Below, in pieces: positions 16,440-23,926 of a stretch of 64,000 bases of DNA. The stretch lies in the NCBI RefSeq assembly GCF_008039565.1, contig NZ_VDUX01000003.1, positions 372,001 to 436,000 of the forward strand, given 5' to 3'. The notes below the pieces were generated by a model that made no database searches, was not told the origin of the DNA, and was given only the letters and a program-made list of their open reading frames with translations. The number at the start of each line of letters is the position of its first letter. The first letter of the stretch is position 1. The DNA is from Aeromicrobium terrae. Its GTDB lineage: Bacteria > Actinomycetota > Actinomycetes > Propionibacteriales > Nocardioidaceae. The position numbers and the translations under genes are program-made.

Positions 16440-16794
16440 GCGGTCCTCCTCGTCGCGTGCATCGTCTCACCGAACGAGGCCGGTCCTGCCGGCTTTGGAC
16501 AGATCGAGGCTGCTCAGACGTTGAAAGGAACGATCAAGCGGGGCTTCGATGGTCGTTGATAATCTCCGAATGGCGCCGGAAAACACGCACTTTGACATGC
16601 GGAGACAACGATCTCCCGACTGGTGGACGTCCTCGGCAAGCTTCGGTCTCGACTGGACTTGTTGCGGACTATTTGCGGACTGCAGAGTCGAGTACGTCGG
16701 CATCTCGCCGAATGCGTCAGCCAGCCGCGATCGATGTCGATCAACGGCCGCTAACGGTTCGCGCAAGTCAGCTGCATGATGCCACCAACGTCCG
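16440..16794. other. Gene-free AT-richer edge of the genomic island
   Basis: No convincing gene is present in these 355 bases. Short open frames on both strands lack recognisable folds and ribosome sites. Base composition visibly changes at about 16510-16560, from GC-rich chromosomal sequence to more AT-rich sequence. At 16514-16525 the sequence TCAGACGTTGAA nearly repeats the ychF stop region, which suggests an old integration junction. Confidence 0.6.
16514..16525. repeat. Candidate distal attachment site (copy of the ychF end)
   Basis: TCAGACGTTGAA matches 11 of 12 bases of the ychF terminus at 22164-22175 in the same orientation. Read on the minus strand it gives TTC AAC GTC TGA, the same Phe-Asn-Val-stop as the end of YchF. 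The flanking bases match less well (AGGAAC against GCGGAAC). The match is short, so chance remains possible. Confidence 0.4.
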
Positions 16795-17229
16795 TCAGAG
16801 GTGCTCGATGGTGACGTCATCCCAGCGCTCGGCGAGGTACTCAGCCACAAGTCTGCGGTGACAGTGGTGTGCGGTAGCCTCGCTGCACAGCAGCACGGAG
16901 TTGTCCAAGAGTGCGGGGGACATCCTGTCCTCGATCTGCCGCTCAGCGATCAGGTCCAGGAACCACCGCTCGTAGTCCATCCATCTCGCGCCATGCTTCT
17001 TGTAGTCGTCGAGCATGTCCTTGGTTGGCGCTAGCTGGATCTCGTGGTGGTACGCCATTTCACAGATCTCGTCGAGGAAGTACGACAGGTCGTCCCGCTT
17101 GGCGAACCCGGACAACTGCGAGACGTTGTTCAGACGCACATCAACGAGACGCTCGGCGCCGGACTTCCGGAGCAGGCCGAAGAAGCTGCTGGCCGGCTTC
17201 TTCGTGAACCCGATCGTATAGATCTTCAT
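16795..17229 (-). CDS. DUF488 family protein, short form
   Basis: This 144-residue protein has the DUF488 hallmarks: a TIGFT opening strand, RLVDVRLNNVSQLSGFAKR, DMLDDYKKHGARWMDYERWF, and the C-terminal cysteine motif LLCSEATAHHCHRRLVAEYL (C.E....CHR). DUF488 proteins are small single-domain proteins of unknown activity; the cysteine/histidine motif suggests redox or metal chemistry. The start overlaps the longer DUF488 gene by four bases. It is the third gene of a dual-OB/DUF488/DUF488 operon, and its codon use is less GC-biased than that of the chromosome around it. Confidence 0.85.
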   Translation of the reverse strand: MKIYTIGFTKKPASSFFGLLRKSGAERLVDVRLNNVSQLSGFAKRDDLSYFLDEICEMAYHHEIQLAPTKDMLDDYKKHGARWMDYERWFLDLIAERQIEDRMSPALLDNSVLLCSEATAHHCHRRLVAEYLAERWDDVTIEHL

Positions 17230-17837
17230 CCCTGCTGGACCTCGCCGAGCGCCAAATCCTTATCGACGTACGCGATTCTCTGCTCCTGCCGTGCCAGAGC
17301 TTCGTCGAGCAATTCCTCATGTGTATGGAAGAGATCGTCTTGATCAAGCCCAAACCCGGACATGAGTCGAAGCATCGCGTCGTTGTGGCCTTCAAGTCGC
17401 CCGTCACCATGAATGTGCGCAACGGACGCTCCACGGTCGGCAAGCACACGCGAGACCAAGACCGTTCGATGACAGTCCAGCGGTTCCTGCTCGGCGCACA
17501 GCACCGCGATGCGTTCCGTGGCAGCGCCCTTCAGGAGGCGCTCGATCCCTTCACCGAAGGGCACCGTCTGAGCGAGTCGCTCGTACTGGACCTGCCCGTT
17601 GACATAGCACGAGCGGTCGTCGGAGCGAGCCCCCAACTCTTGGCCGAGGAACACGTACTTGATTCCGTGGTCTGCAAGCGAGCGCTTGAGTACGGGACGG
17701 TTGAACTGCGGAGTAAATCGGCTGGCAGGAACCGACCGAACGTCCGCCACAGCCGTGACACCGTGCCGAGTCAGAAGCGCAAGGAAGTGCTCGATCGCAT
17801 GGGTGGAGTGCCCCACGGTTAGCAGGGATGCGTTCAC
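17226..17837 (-). CDS. DUF488 family protein, long form
   Basis: This 203-residue protein shows TVGHSTHAIEHFLALL at the N-terminus, ADVRSVPASRFTPQFN, YVFLGQELGAR and the motif AVLCAEQEPLDCHRTVLVSRVL (C.E....CHR). It is a separate DUF488 subtype from its 144-residue neighbour, with a longer C-terminal helical extension. The GTG at 17837 is chosen because GGAGG lies six bases upstream. It overlaps the dual-OB gene and the short DUF488 gene by four bases each, so the three proteins are made together and may form a complex. Confidence 0.87.
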   Translation of the reverse strand: MNASLLTVGHSTHAIEHFLALLTRHGVTAVADVRSVPASRFTPQFNRPVLKRSLADHGIKYVFLGQELGARSDDRSCYVNGQVQYERLAQTVPFGEGIERLLKGAATERIAVLCAEQEPLDCHRTVLVSRVLADRGASVAHIHGDGRLEGHNDAMLRLMSGFGLDQDDLFHTHEELLDEALARQEQRIAYVDKDLALGEVQQG

Positions 17838-18532
17838 GAGCTGCCTCCATTCGGCTCGATCACAGCAGCGACCAACTTCGACGAGTAAAGCTGCTCACTG
17901 CCGGGCTTTGACCAAGGCTCACCGAGGCTGATCGTTAAGTACGCACTCGGGACAAGGAACTCTCCGTCTTCACCAGTGAGATATCGATCCTCATAGACCG
18001 GATCCGTCACCTTGAAACGGTAACTCACCCCGCGGTGGGCGAACGTCGCTCGTAGTTCCTGTTTTTCGCTCCATCGGTTCGTTTGAGCGCTGAGTACGAG
18101 CTCCTGGGGACTAAGCAACAAGATCGAGTCGGCGAATTCGTCCAACTCTGATTCGGCTACCAAGTCGTTCAGGCCCAGGAGAGTCTCTTCATCATTCGTC
18201 CAAAGCGTATCCGGATCGCTGACCAGTTGATCGAGGTCGTCGTAGCTGAAGGTCCCAGCCCTTCGTCTAGGACGATCGGCATCCACTAGCCAGTTCTCGC
18301 TGTGACAGTTCATGGGCACATGACGTGCAACCACGAAATCAACCACATCAAGGGGCAGCGGCTCCGACCCGTCGGGCAATCGTCGTTCCCAAGGCTTCAG
18401 TCCGGCGCCGTACACGTCACCAACCGGACGAACCCACCCAACGTGTGCGCCGGCGATTTCGATGCCAGCGACACAGCGACCAGGCGGCTTACGTGAGTTC
18501 GCCAGAATCACAATCCGCTTGGCCTCGGTCAT
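17834..18532 (-). CDS. Dual-OB-domain-like protein, first gene of the DUF488 operon
   Basis: This 232-residue protein starts RIVILANSRKPPGRCVAGIEIAGAHVGWVRPVGD. Related sequences are, as I recall, named dual OB domain-containing proteins. Further family-like pieces are LDVVDFVVARHVPMNCHSENWLVD and, near the end, VSYRFKVTDPVYEDRYL with SAYLTISLGEPW. OB folds usually bind nucleic acid, so it could be the recognition part of this three-gene unit. The ATG at 18532 is set by AAGGA six bases upstream; a longer reading frame upstream lacks support. The function of the unit is unknown. Confidence 0.6.
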   Translation of the reverse strand: MTEAKRIVILANSRKPPGRCVAGIEIAGAHVGWVRPVGDVYGAGLKPWERRLPDGSEPLPLDVVDFVVARHVPMNCHSENWLVDADRPRRRAGTFSYDDLDQLVSDPDTLWTNDEETLLGLNDLVAESELDEFADSILLLSPQELVLSAQTNRWSEKQELRATFAHRGVSYRFKVTDPVYEDRYLTGEDGEFLVPSAYLTISLGEPWSKPGSEQLYSSKLVAAVIEPNGGSS

Positions 18533-18579
18533 CGGTGTCCTTCCCGGGACGGCGAAAACTGGTCCGCCTCCAAGCCTAG

Positions 18580-18843
18580 AACAACGCGCCGACAACTCGG
18601 CTTGACAAGCCGAAGTCAGGACTCGGCGTTCAGCTCCACGACTTGCGCCACTTCTACGCGTCGGGCCTCATCGCGGCCGGCTGCGATGGCGTGACCGTCC
18701 AGCGCTCCCTCGGCCACGCCAAGTCGACTCTTAACACTTACGCCGACCTCTGGCCGACGGCTGAAGACCGCACGCGCCAGGCGCTCAGTCGATCATGGAC
18801 GCTTCGCAGGATCACCAGACTGGGCATTGACCACTGTTCATGA
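18580..18843 (+). pseudogene. Tyrosine recombinase (integrase) C-terminal remnant
   Basis: An open frame bounded by TAG at 18577 encodes the last part of a phage-type integrase: LHDLRHFYASGLIAAG (box II H..R), then SLGHAKSTLNTYADL with the conserved LGH and the catalytic Tyr. The N-terminal arm-binding and core domains and the first catalytic Arg are absent, and no start codon or upstream portion is present. After the Tyr it runs into unrelated sequence. It is a broken remnant of the enzyme that probably mobilised this island. Confidence 0.85.
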
Positions 18844-18859
18844 TTCTGGAATCATGAAC
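18836..18859. promoter_or_regulatory. Perfect 11-bp-arm palindrome over the winged-helix start codon
   Basis: GTTCATGATTC (18836-18846) and GAATCATGAAC (18849-18859) are exact reverse complements with a two-base spacer. The ATG of the downstream gene (18854-18856) lies inside the right arm. A protein dimer bound here would block transcription or translation start, so autoregulation by the encoded winged-helix protein is the simplest reading. Confidence 0.7.
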
Positions 18860-19165
18860 CAAATGGCAACAATTGCGGATCGCGAGCGTGCCTGCTCAAA
18901 GAGCCTGTTCGGCAACGCTCACATGCTCGCGGTAGCGATCTCGATCGCCGACCTGGAGGGCGACGTGTTCATACCTTCCGACGTGCGTTCTCGTACGTCC
19001 CTGGCGGCCAGCAGCATCCACCGGCTCCTCGAGAAGTTGGTCGAAGTGCGGATCTTGGAGCGAATTCCCCGTGATCGCGGTGAGCACAATCAGCACTATC
19101 GGGTCATGTCGCACCCCTTCTGGAGTGCTGCAGAGCGCATCCGGAAGGATGCGATAGAGCAATGA
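18854..19165 (+). CDS. Winged helix-turn-helix protein, probable autoregulator
   Basis: This 103-residue protein has a helix-turn-helix followed by a wing: GDVFIPSDVRSRTSLAASSIHRLLEKLVEVRILERIPRDRGEHNQHYRVMSH. The SLAASSIHRLLEKLVEVRILER segment is the recognition helix region of MarR/PadR-like winged helices. The ATG at 18854 sits in a perfect palindrome, which supports self-regulation. It overlaps the next gene by four bases, so the two make a regulator-plus-effector unit of island type. Confidence 0.72.
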   Translation: MNQMATIADRERACSKSLFGNAHMLAVAISIADLEGDVFIPSDVRSRTSLAASSIHRLLEKLVEVRILERIPRDRGEHNQHYRVMSHPFWSAAERIRKDAIEQ

Positions 19166-19809
19166 GCCGCCTCTTCGCCTGTCGGGGAGGCGGACCTGAG
19201 CCCACGGAGAGGCAGACGTTGCGAATCGCTCACCTTGACGCGTCGGATGCGGGGACCTCAAGCGCGCGTGGCGATGTCCAATTGGTAATGGAATTCACGC
19301 TCGGCGTCGATCATGCGGTCTTGGTCGATCGCCTTAGACGCGGTTCAGGGCCGATCACCAACCTGGAAGTGTTGAATCTTCTGATCCAGCTGCCAGCGGG
19401 ACGGCCGTGTTGGGTCGACTGGTCGAAGTACGAGTTGCAGCTACTGCGCCCTCACTTCGGGTCGGCTCTAGAGCTCAACCAAAGACGAGGAAATCACTAC
19501 CTCGTGACTCGCTGGTTGGAACCAGCGGTTGAAGTGCAGGCAGTCCTCATCTCTGGAGCCCGATGGGACAGAGCAATCGCGGCTGCATCAAAGTACGCGC
19601 CGTATTGCCAGCGGCGAGTATCAGTGGATGAACTTCCCGGCGATGAACACCTGTTCTGGTGGGAAGCTCGGCTTCTAGGCGTTGGCGTCGTTACGTCGTC
19701 CGGAGCCGAACTCTTGGAAGCCGCGCCATTCGCCCCGGAACGTTACTCAGGTGCGTCGTGGAAATTTGCTGAGCAGATGCTCGCAAGCACTGACCTTGCG
19801 TCGAGCTAG
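19162..19809 (+). CDS. Unknown island protein coupled to the winged-helix gene
   Basis: This 215-residue protein is not recognised. The visible order is a beta-rich N-terminus (VQLVMEFTLGVDHAVLVDRLRRG), a helical middle (NLEVLNLLIQL), PCWVDWSKYELQLLRPHFGSALELN, and a C-terminal alpha/beta region with conserved-looking tryptophans (HLFWWEARLLGVGV, SGASWKFAEQML). There is no signal peptide or transmembrane helix. The four-base overlap with the winged-helix gene indicates joint expression; it could be the effector of that pair. The stop overlaps the convergent TGT-like gene in CTAG. Confidence 0.65.
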   Translation: MSRLFACRGGGPEPTERQTLRIAHLDASDAGTSSARGDVQLVMEFTLGVDHAVLVDRLRRGSGPITNLEVLNLLIQLPAGRPCWVDWSKYELQLLRPHFGSALELNQRRGNHYLVTRWLEPAVEVQAVLISGARWDRAIAAASKYAPYCQRRVSVDELPGDEHLFWWEARLLGVGVVTSSGAELLEAAPFAPERYSGASWKFAEQMLASTDLASS

Positions 19810-20951
19810 GCCCCGTCGACACTCATCCAGATCTGCAGCTCGTCGGGGACCGGCACCTTCACCCCTGTCTGGCCACTCAGAAGGTCGTGCGCAATCTGTG
19901 CCTGACGGAGCCGCGAAACCCACCACGAGTCGACGCCAGACGGATCATCTTGAGCAGCGGCATGGAGCTCTTGCACGACTGCGGCGTTGTGCAGGTGGGC
20001 TGCGAGGCGGTCCGTCGGTGATCCGCTGAACTTGTCAATGTCGCGGCCTTTACAGACGGCGCAGTCACACTTCCACGGAGTGGAACTAGCGAACCACTTC
20101 TCCTGCATCACGTTCGTTCGCCCGAATCGGAGAAGGCTCGGGATGAGAACGTGGGGAAACTTTTCTTGGGGTCGCTGTGCCCTGCCGTTCTTGTTTGGCT
20201 CGTTGACTCGGCGAAGGCTCGGGAGTTGTCCGATAGCGGCTGCCGCCGCTCCGCGAGCCATTGCGCCGAAGCCGGCGAGGTCAGTCCTCCACGCTACGGC
20301 GTCCTCAACCTCGCCGAAGAACCTCCGGTACCCCTCAATGCGATGACGGCTCGTAAGCGGGTTAGTCTGTGAACCCAACGTCAGAGCCACAGGGTGGTGG
20401 ATGCGCTTCGCGACGGCAATGACCGTCGCGACGTGCTCTGGAGCCATGAATTGCGGTGCGAGCGCCATGAGAACGAGCACGTCCTCACGCTCGATGCCAT
20501 TGGCGGCCGCAAGCAGACCCTTTAGCGAGCGGATATCCCCAGCGGCGATGAACTTGCTGGGTGTTACGGCAACCGACGCACCGCTGCCGCGCTGACCGTC
20601 AAGCAGATCGTCGATGGTCTGGTCAAACAGACCATCCTGCGGGCCCAAGTCGAACGGGGCCTCCGGCGTAGCAACGGTTCCGTGCGAGGTCGGATCGACC
20701 AGGAGCGTCATATCGCTGTGAGCCAGGCGGAGCTGTCGAACGATCTTTCCGGCGTCAGCCCCCGAGACGACAAGCCCACTGGTATCGACGGATACGAGCG
20801 GTGCCGTGCGGAGCGCGTCATTGCCCGAGACAACGAGTACACGCTGAGCGAGCGCGGCGCGCGCTGTCTGCGGGAAGGAACTGGGGGCGACAGTGCCGGC
20901 CGGTAGCGCGGCACCAGTCCGATCGACCCCATCGACGATTTCAGTAGACAT
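19806..20951 (-). CDS. tRNA-guanine transglycosylase-like (DpdA/TGT-type) protein
   Basis: This 381-residue protein has a predicted TIM-barrel body (strands VLVVSGNDA, MTLLVDPTSH, ASVAVTPSKF, VALTLGSQTN) and then the segment WKCDCAVCKGRDI, with HLHNAAVVQEL about 20 residues on. This closely matches the zinc site of TGT enzymes (C.C..C...HN) from memory. TGT proteins exchange guanine for 7-deazaguanines in RNA; DpdA relatives do so in DNA. The ATG at 20951 is set by GGGAG five bases upstream, and the gene overlaps the XRE-ImmA/IrrE gene by 11 bases. No 7-deazaguanine synthesis genes are nearby, so the activity is uncertain. Confidence 0.55.
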   Translation of the reverse strand: MSTEIVDGVDRTGAALPAGTVAPSSFPQTARAALAQRVLVVSGNDALRTAPLVSVDTSGLVVSGADAGKIVRQLRLAHSDMTLLVDPTSHGTVATPEAPFDLGPQDGLFDQTIDDLLDGQRGSGASVAVTPSKFIAAGDIRSLKGLLAAANGIEREDVLVLMALAPQFMAPEHVATVIAVAKRIHHPVALTLGSQTNPLTSRHRIEGYRRFFGEVEDAVAWRTDLAGFGAMARGAAAAAIGQLPSLRRVNEPNKNGRAQRPQEKFPHVLIPSLLRFGRTNVMQEKWFASSTPWKCDCAVCKGRDIDKFSGSPTDRLAAHLHNAAVVQELHAAAQDDPSGVDSWWVSRLRQAQIAHDLLSGQTGVKVPVPDELQIWMSVDGA

Positions 20952-21984
20952 CGGCACTCCCTACATAAGCGTCGCGGAGCTCCTCGGTGGTCATCATGGC
21001 GTCGCGGGCGATCGACTCGATGGACTCTCCACTTGCAATTCGCGTACTGATCGCTGCAGCGACGGCGTGGGGGGACTCCTGCGTGATTTCAACCGGCTCG
21101 CTCTTGCGGTAACCGGCCGTAGAGATGTCAATGTTGACCTGCTTGTATCGAAAATCCGAGATCGCACCCAGGTCGCGGGCGCGGCGCAGCAGAGCAGCCA
21201 TAGACACGCGCCATTTCAATTTGAGTTCGGCCAGGCGAGCCAGCGAAACGTTGTTCAGGTCATGTCTGATGTCGTCAGCAGGCATAAGGAACTCGCTGGC
21301 GAACTGATCGGCCTCGGCTTCCTGACGATTGCTGGGCACCTTGTGCATTACTGCGTGACCCAACTCGTGCGCCAGCGTGAATCGGAGCCGGTCACCGGGC
21401 GCGTGGTCGCCGATCAGTACGAGCGGCGCCCGACCATCCGGCCAACTGATAAGAGCATCAATCAAATTCGAGCCGAGGTCACGACGCACGACGACCACTC
21501 CGCAACTCTCTAGAAGTTGCACCATGTTCTTGACCGGCCCCGGCTCCAGACCCATGGTCCGGCGCAACTCCTGCGCACGTTCTTGCGGAGTTTCAAAGGC
21601 ATCGTCCGGGAGCGGCTTGTGCGAAATGACCACTCGCGGCGCTTGGTCTTTGAAAAGTGCGGACGTCTGAACATGGGACAGCTCGATCATCGCGCGGAAC
21701 TGATTGACCTTGGACACCGGAAGAGCTGACCTCTTCCGATGGAAGACATGGACCGGCTCACCAGCCGGCTGTGGAAATCGAAGTAGATCTGCCGGAACAT
21801 CCAGTTCATGAGCGAGCGCGGATATCCGATCGTCATCGAGGTCGACCAGACCCCCTTCCGCCTTTGACAACACCGCCTGCGGGACCCCGGTCGCCGCCTC
21901 GAGCTCCTTCTGAGTCCGACCGCGGGCTGCACGCACGATGCCAAGCATCGTGGGTTCACTAACGGCGATCGCTGAGGAGTTCAT
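20941..21984 (-). CDS. XRE helix-turn-helix / ImmA-IrrE metallopeptidase regulator
   Basis: The 347-residue protein has an N-terminal XRE helix-turn-helix (LGIVRAARGRTQKELEAATGVPQAVLSKAEGG, about 14-45) and a COG2856-type zinc peptidase domain with LAHELGHAVMH (HE..H) and the downstream Glu in EAEADQFASEFLMP. Such proteins cleave or sense repressors in mobile elements and stress responses. Here the fused DNA-binding domain suggests it controls its own operon. It overlaps the TGT-like gene by 11 bases. TACCTATAC sits just upstream of the ATG at 21984, so the promoter and start are very close. Confidence 0.9.
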   Translation of the reverse strand: MNSSAIAVSEPTMLGIVRAARGRTQKELEAATGVPQAVLSKAEGGLVDLDDDRISALAHELDVPADLLRFPQPAGEPVHVFHRKRSALPVSKVNQFRAMIELSHVQTSALFKDQAPRVVISHKPLPDDAFETPQERAQELRRTMGLEPGPVKNMVQLLESCGVVVVRRDLGSNLIDALISWPDGRAPLVLIGDHAPGDRLRFTLAHELGHAVMHKVPSNRQEAEADQFASEFLMPADDIRHDLNNVSLARLAELKLKWRVSMAALLRRARDLGAISDFRYKQVNIDISTAGYRKSEPVEITQESPHAVAAAISTRIASGESIESIARDAMMTTEELRDAYVGSADVY

Positions 21985-22163
21985 GCCTCCACCGTATAGG
22001 TAGCGCCCGTCAATACCGACCTGCGATGTCAAAAAATATTCTGGCGAGTCGTTGGCAGCAGGCGCGAGTCCGGACTCACCCGTGTATCGGCTCTCGATTC
22101 TTGCGGACCAATTGCGACCGCCATGATTTTTCTCAGCACATTGACCTGCGCAAACGTCCTCAT

Positions 22164-23252
22164 TCAGACATTGAAGCGGAACTCCACGACGTCGCCGTCG
22201 GCCATGACGTAGTCCTTGCCCTCCATGCGGACCTTGCCGGCGGCCTTCGCCGCGTTCATGGAGCCGGCCTCGACGAGGTCGTCGAAGGAGACGATCTCGG
22301 CCTTGATGAAGCCCTTCTGGAAGTCGGTGTGGATCACGCCGGCGGCCTCCGGGGCGGTGGCGCCCTTGCGGATGGTCCAGGCGCGCGACTCCTTGGGGCC
22401 GGCGGTCAGGTAGGTCTGCAGGCCGAGGGTGTCGAAGCCGACGCGCGCGAGGGCATCCAGGCCGGGCTCCTCGACACCCATGTCGGCGAGCATCTCGGCG
22501 CGCAGCTGCTCGGACTCCTCGTCGTCTCCCAGCTCGGCGAGCTCCGCCTCGCCCTTGGCGTCGAGGAAGATCGCCTCGGCCGGCGCGACGATCTCGCGCA
22601 TCCGGTTCTTGAGGTCCTCGTCGGCGAGCTCGTCGGCGTCGCAGTTGAAGACGAACAGCTGCTTCTTGGCACTCAGCAGGTGCAGGTCGCGCAGGAGCGC
22701 GAGGTCGAGGCCGGCGCGGAACACGCCCGTGCCCTCGCCCAGCACCTCGGCGGCCTTCTGCGCCTCAGCGAACTGAGGCGCCAGCGACTTGTCGCGCTTG
22801 GACTCCTTCTCCAGCCGCGGCAGCGCGTTCTCGACGGTCTGCAGGTCGGCGAGGATCAGCTCGGTGGAGATGGTCTCGATGTCGCTGCTCGGGTCGACCT
22901 TGCCGTCGACGTGCGTGACGTCCTCGTCGCGGAACACTCGCGTGACCTGGCAGATCGCGTCGGACTCCCGGATGTGCGAGAGGAACGCGTTGCCCATGCC
23001 CTCGCCCTCGGACGCGCCGCGGACGATGCCGGCGATGTCGACGAACTGCACCGTCGCCGGGAGGATCCGGGCCGACCCGAAGATCTCCGCCAGCTTCGGC
23101 AGCCGGGCGTCGGGGACGCCGACCACGCCGACGTTCGGCTCGATCGTCGCGAACGGGTAGTTCGCCGCGAGGACGTCGTTGCGGGTGAGGGCGTTGAAGA
23201 GCGTCGACTTGCCCGCGTTGGGGAGACCGACGATGCCGATGGTGAGTGCCAC
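22164..23252 (-). CDS. ychF: Redox-regulated P-loop ATPase/GTPase YchF (OLA1 family)
   Basis: YchF is a conserved Obg-related ATPase associated with ribosomes and oxidative stress. The 362-residue protein has G1 GLPNAGKST (9-17), the switch region YPFATIEPN, G3 FVDIAGIVRGA, a coiled-coil insertion, and the C-terminal TGS domain, ending in VEFRFNV. The start is GTG at 23252. The stop codon region is the edge of the island to the left, and the product is intact. In M. tuberculosis the gene sits near ispH and xseA, as here. Confidence 0.96.
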   Translation of the reverse strand: MALTIGIVGLPNAGKSTLFNALTRNDVLAANYPFATIEPNVGVVGVPDARLPKLAEIFGSARILPATVQFVDIAGIVRGASEGEGMGNAFLSHIRESDAICQVTRVFRDEDVTHVDGKVDPSSDIETISTELILADLQTVENALPRLEKESKRDKSLAPQFAEAQKAAEVLGEGTGVFRAGLDLALLRDLHLLSAKKQLFVFNCDADELADEDLKNRMREIVAPAEAIFLDAKGEAELAELGDDEESEQLRAEMLADMGVEEPGLDALARVGFDTLGLQTYLTAGPKESRAWTIRKGATAPEAAGVIHTDFQKGFIKAEIVSFDDLVEAGSMNAAKAAGKVRMEGKDYVMADGDVVEFRFNV

Positions 23253-23341
23253 GAGGGACTACCCTACGTGGCCGCGCTCACGGCCTATTTACCCCTGTGC
23301 TCAAGAGGAATAGCGTCGACAGGGGGCGACAGGAGGCGATC

Positions 23342-23926
23342 ATGTTCATCCAGGTCATCCAGAGCCGCGCCAGCAAGCGTGCGGAGATCCGGCAGCTGTT
23401 CGCGGAGTGGGCCGCGCAGCCCCGGACGGAGCCCACCGGCTGGCTCGGCGGCACCTACGGCTTCACCGACGACGACCAGCTCTTCGCGGTCATCCGGTTC
23501 GAGTCGAAGGAGGCCGCGATGGCGAACTCGGCGCGGCCGGAGACCGACGCCATGGCGCAGAAGATGATGGAGCTGACGGACGGGCCGCCGACGTTCATCG
23601 ACTGCGACGACGTCACCGAGTGGCTGGACGGCGGGTCGGACGACGCCGGCTTCGTGCAGATCATGAAGGGTCACACCGACGATCCCGAGAGCCTCAAGGC
23701 AGCCCGGCCCGACGACCGGATCCGCGAGGAGCGGCCGGAGATCATCGGTGGCACGCTCGCGATCGCCGATGACGGCACGTGGGTGCAGACCGTCGCCTTC
23801 ACCAGCGAGGAGGCCGCGCGCGAGGGCGAGAAGAAGCCGCCGCCGCCGGAGGTCCAGGAAGCCATGGCGGCGTTCGGCGAGGTGGAGTTCTTCGACCTGC
23901 ACGACCCCTGGTTCGAGTCACCCTAA
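23342..23926 (+). CDS. Tandem ABM-fold (dimeric alpha/beta barrel) protein
   Basis: The 194-residue protein consists of two similar halves. The first (FIQVIQSRASKRAEIRQLF...GWLGGTYGFTDDDQLFAVIRFESKEAAMANS) and second (FVQIMKGHTDDPESLKAARP...GGTLAIADDGTWVQTVAFTSEEAAREG) each look like a ferredoxin-like antibiotic-biosynthesis-monooxygenase repeat, so one chain may form a whole barrel. No cofactor-binding residue is clear. AGGAGG upstream fixes the ATG at 23342. It converges on, and overlaps, the TetR gene by nine bases. Function is unknown. Confidence 0.75.
   Translation: MFIQVIQSRASKRAEIRQLFAEWAAQPRTEPTGWLGGTYGFTDDDQLFAVIRFESKEAAMANSARPETDAMAQKMMELTDGPPTFIDCDDVTEWLDGGSDDAGFVQIMKGHTDDPESLKAARPDDRIREERPEIIGGTLAIADDGTWVQTVAFTSEEAAREGEKKPPPPEVQEAMAAFGEVEFFDLHDPWFESP

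Larger units (their letters stand above)
16514..22175. mobile_element. Genomic island next to the ychF 3' end
   Basis: Four observations support an integrated element: lower GC than both flanks, a truncated tyrosine recombinase inside (18580-18843), accessory genes of defence-like or unknown type, and near-identical edges. TCAGACGTTGAA at 16514-16525 and TCAGACATTGAA at 22164-22175 differ at one base; the latter is the last codons and stop of ychF. In the ychF reading direction the left copy would also encode Phe-Asn-Val-stop. The cargo is dual-OB/DUF488/DUF488, winged helix plus unknown, and TGT-like plus XRE-ImmA/IrrE. The element looks immobile now. Confidence 0.55.

Noticed and set aside
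16457-16861. Open frames of 127-134 residues on both strands at the island edge
   Set aside because: They lack ribosome sites and recognisable folds, and they overlap each other and the DUF488 gene. Treated as non-coding or decayed.
22033-22163. tRNA gene as the attachment site of the island
   Set aside because: No cloverleaf or T-loop consensus was seen at either edge. The ychF end is the only repeated sequence found.
22026-23567. Long plus-strand open frame opposite ychF
   Set aside because: Antisense shadow of a highly conserved gene with typical low-complexity composition and no domain.
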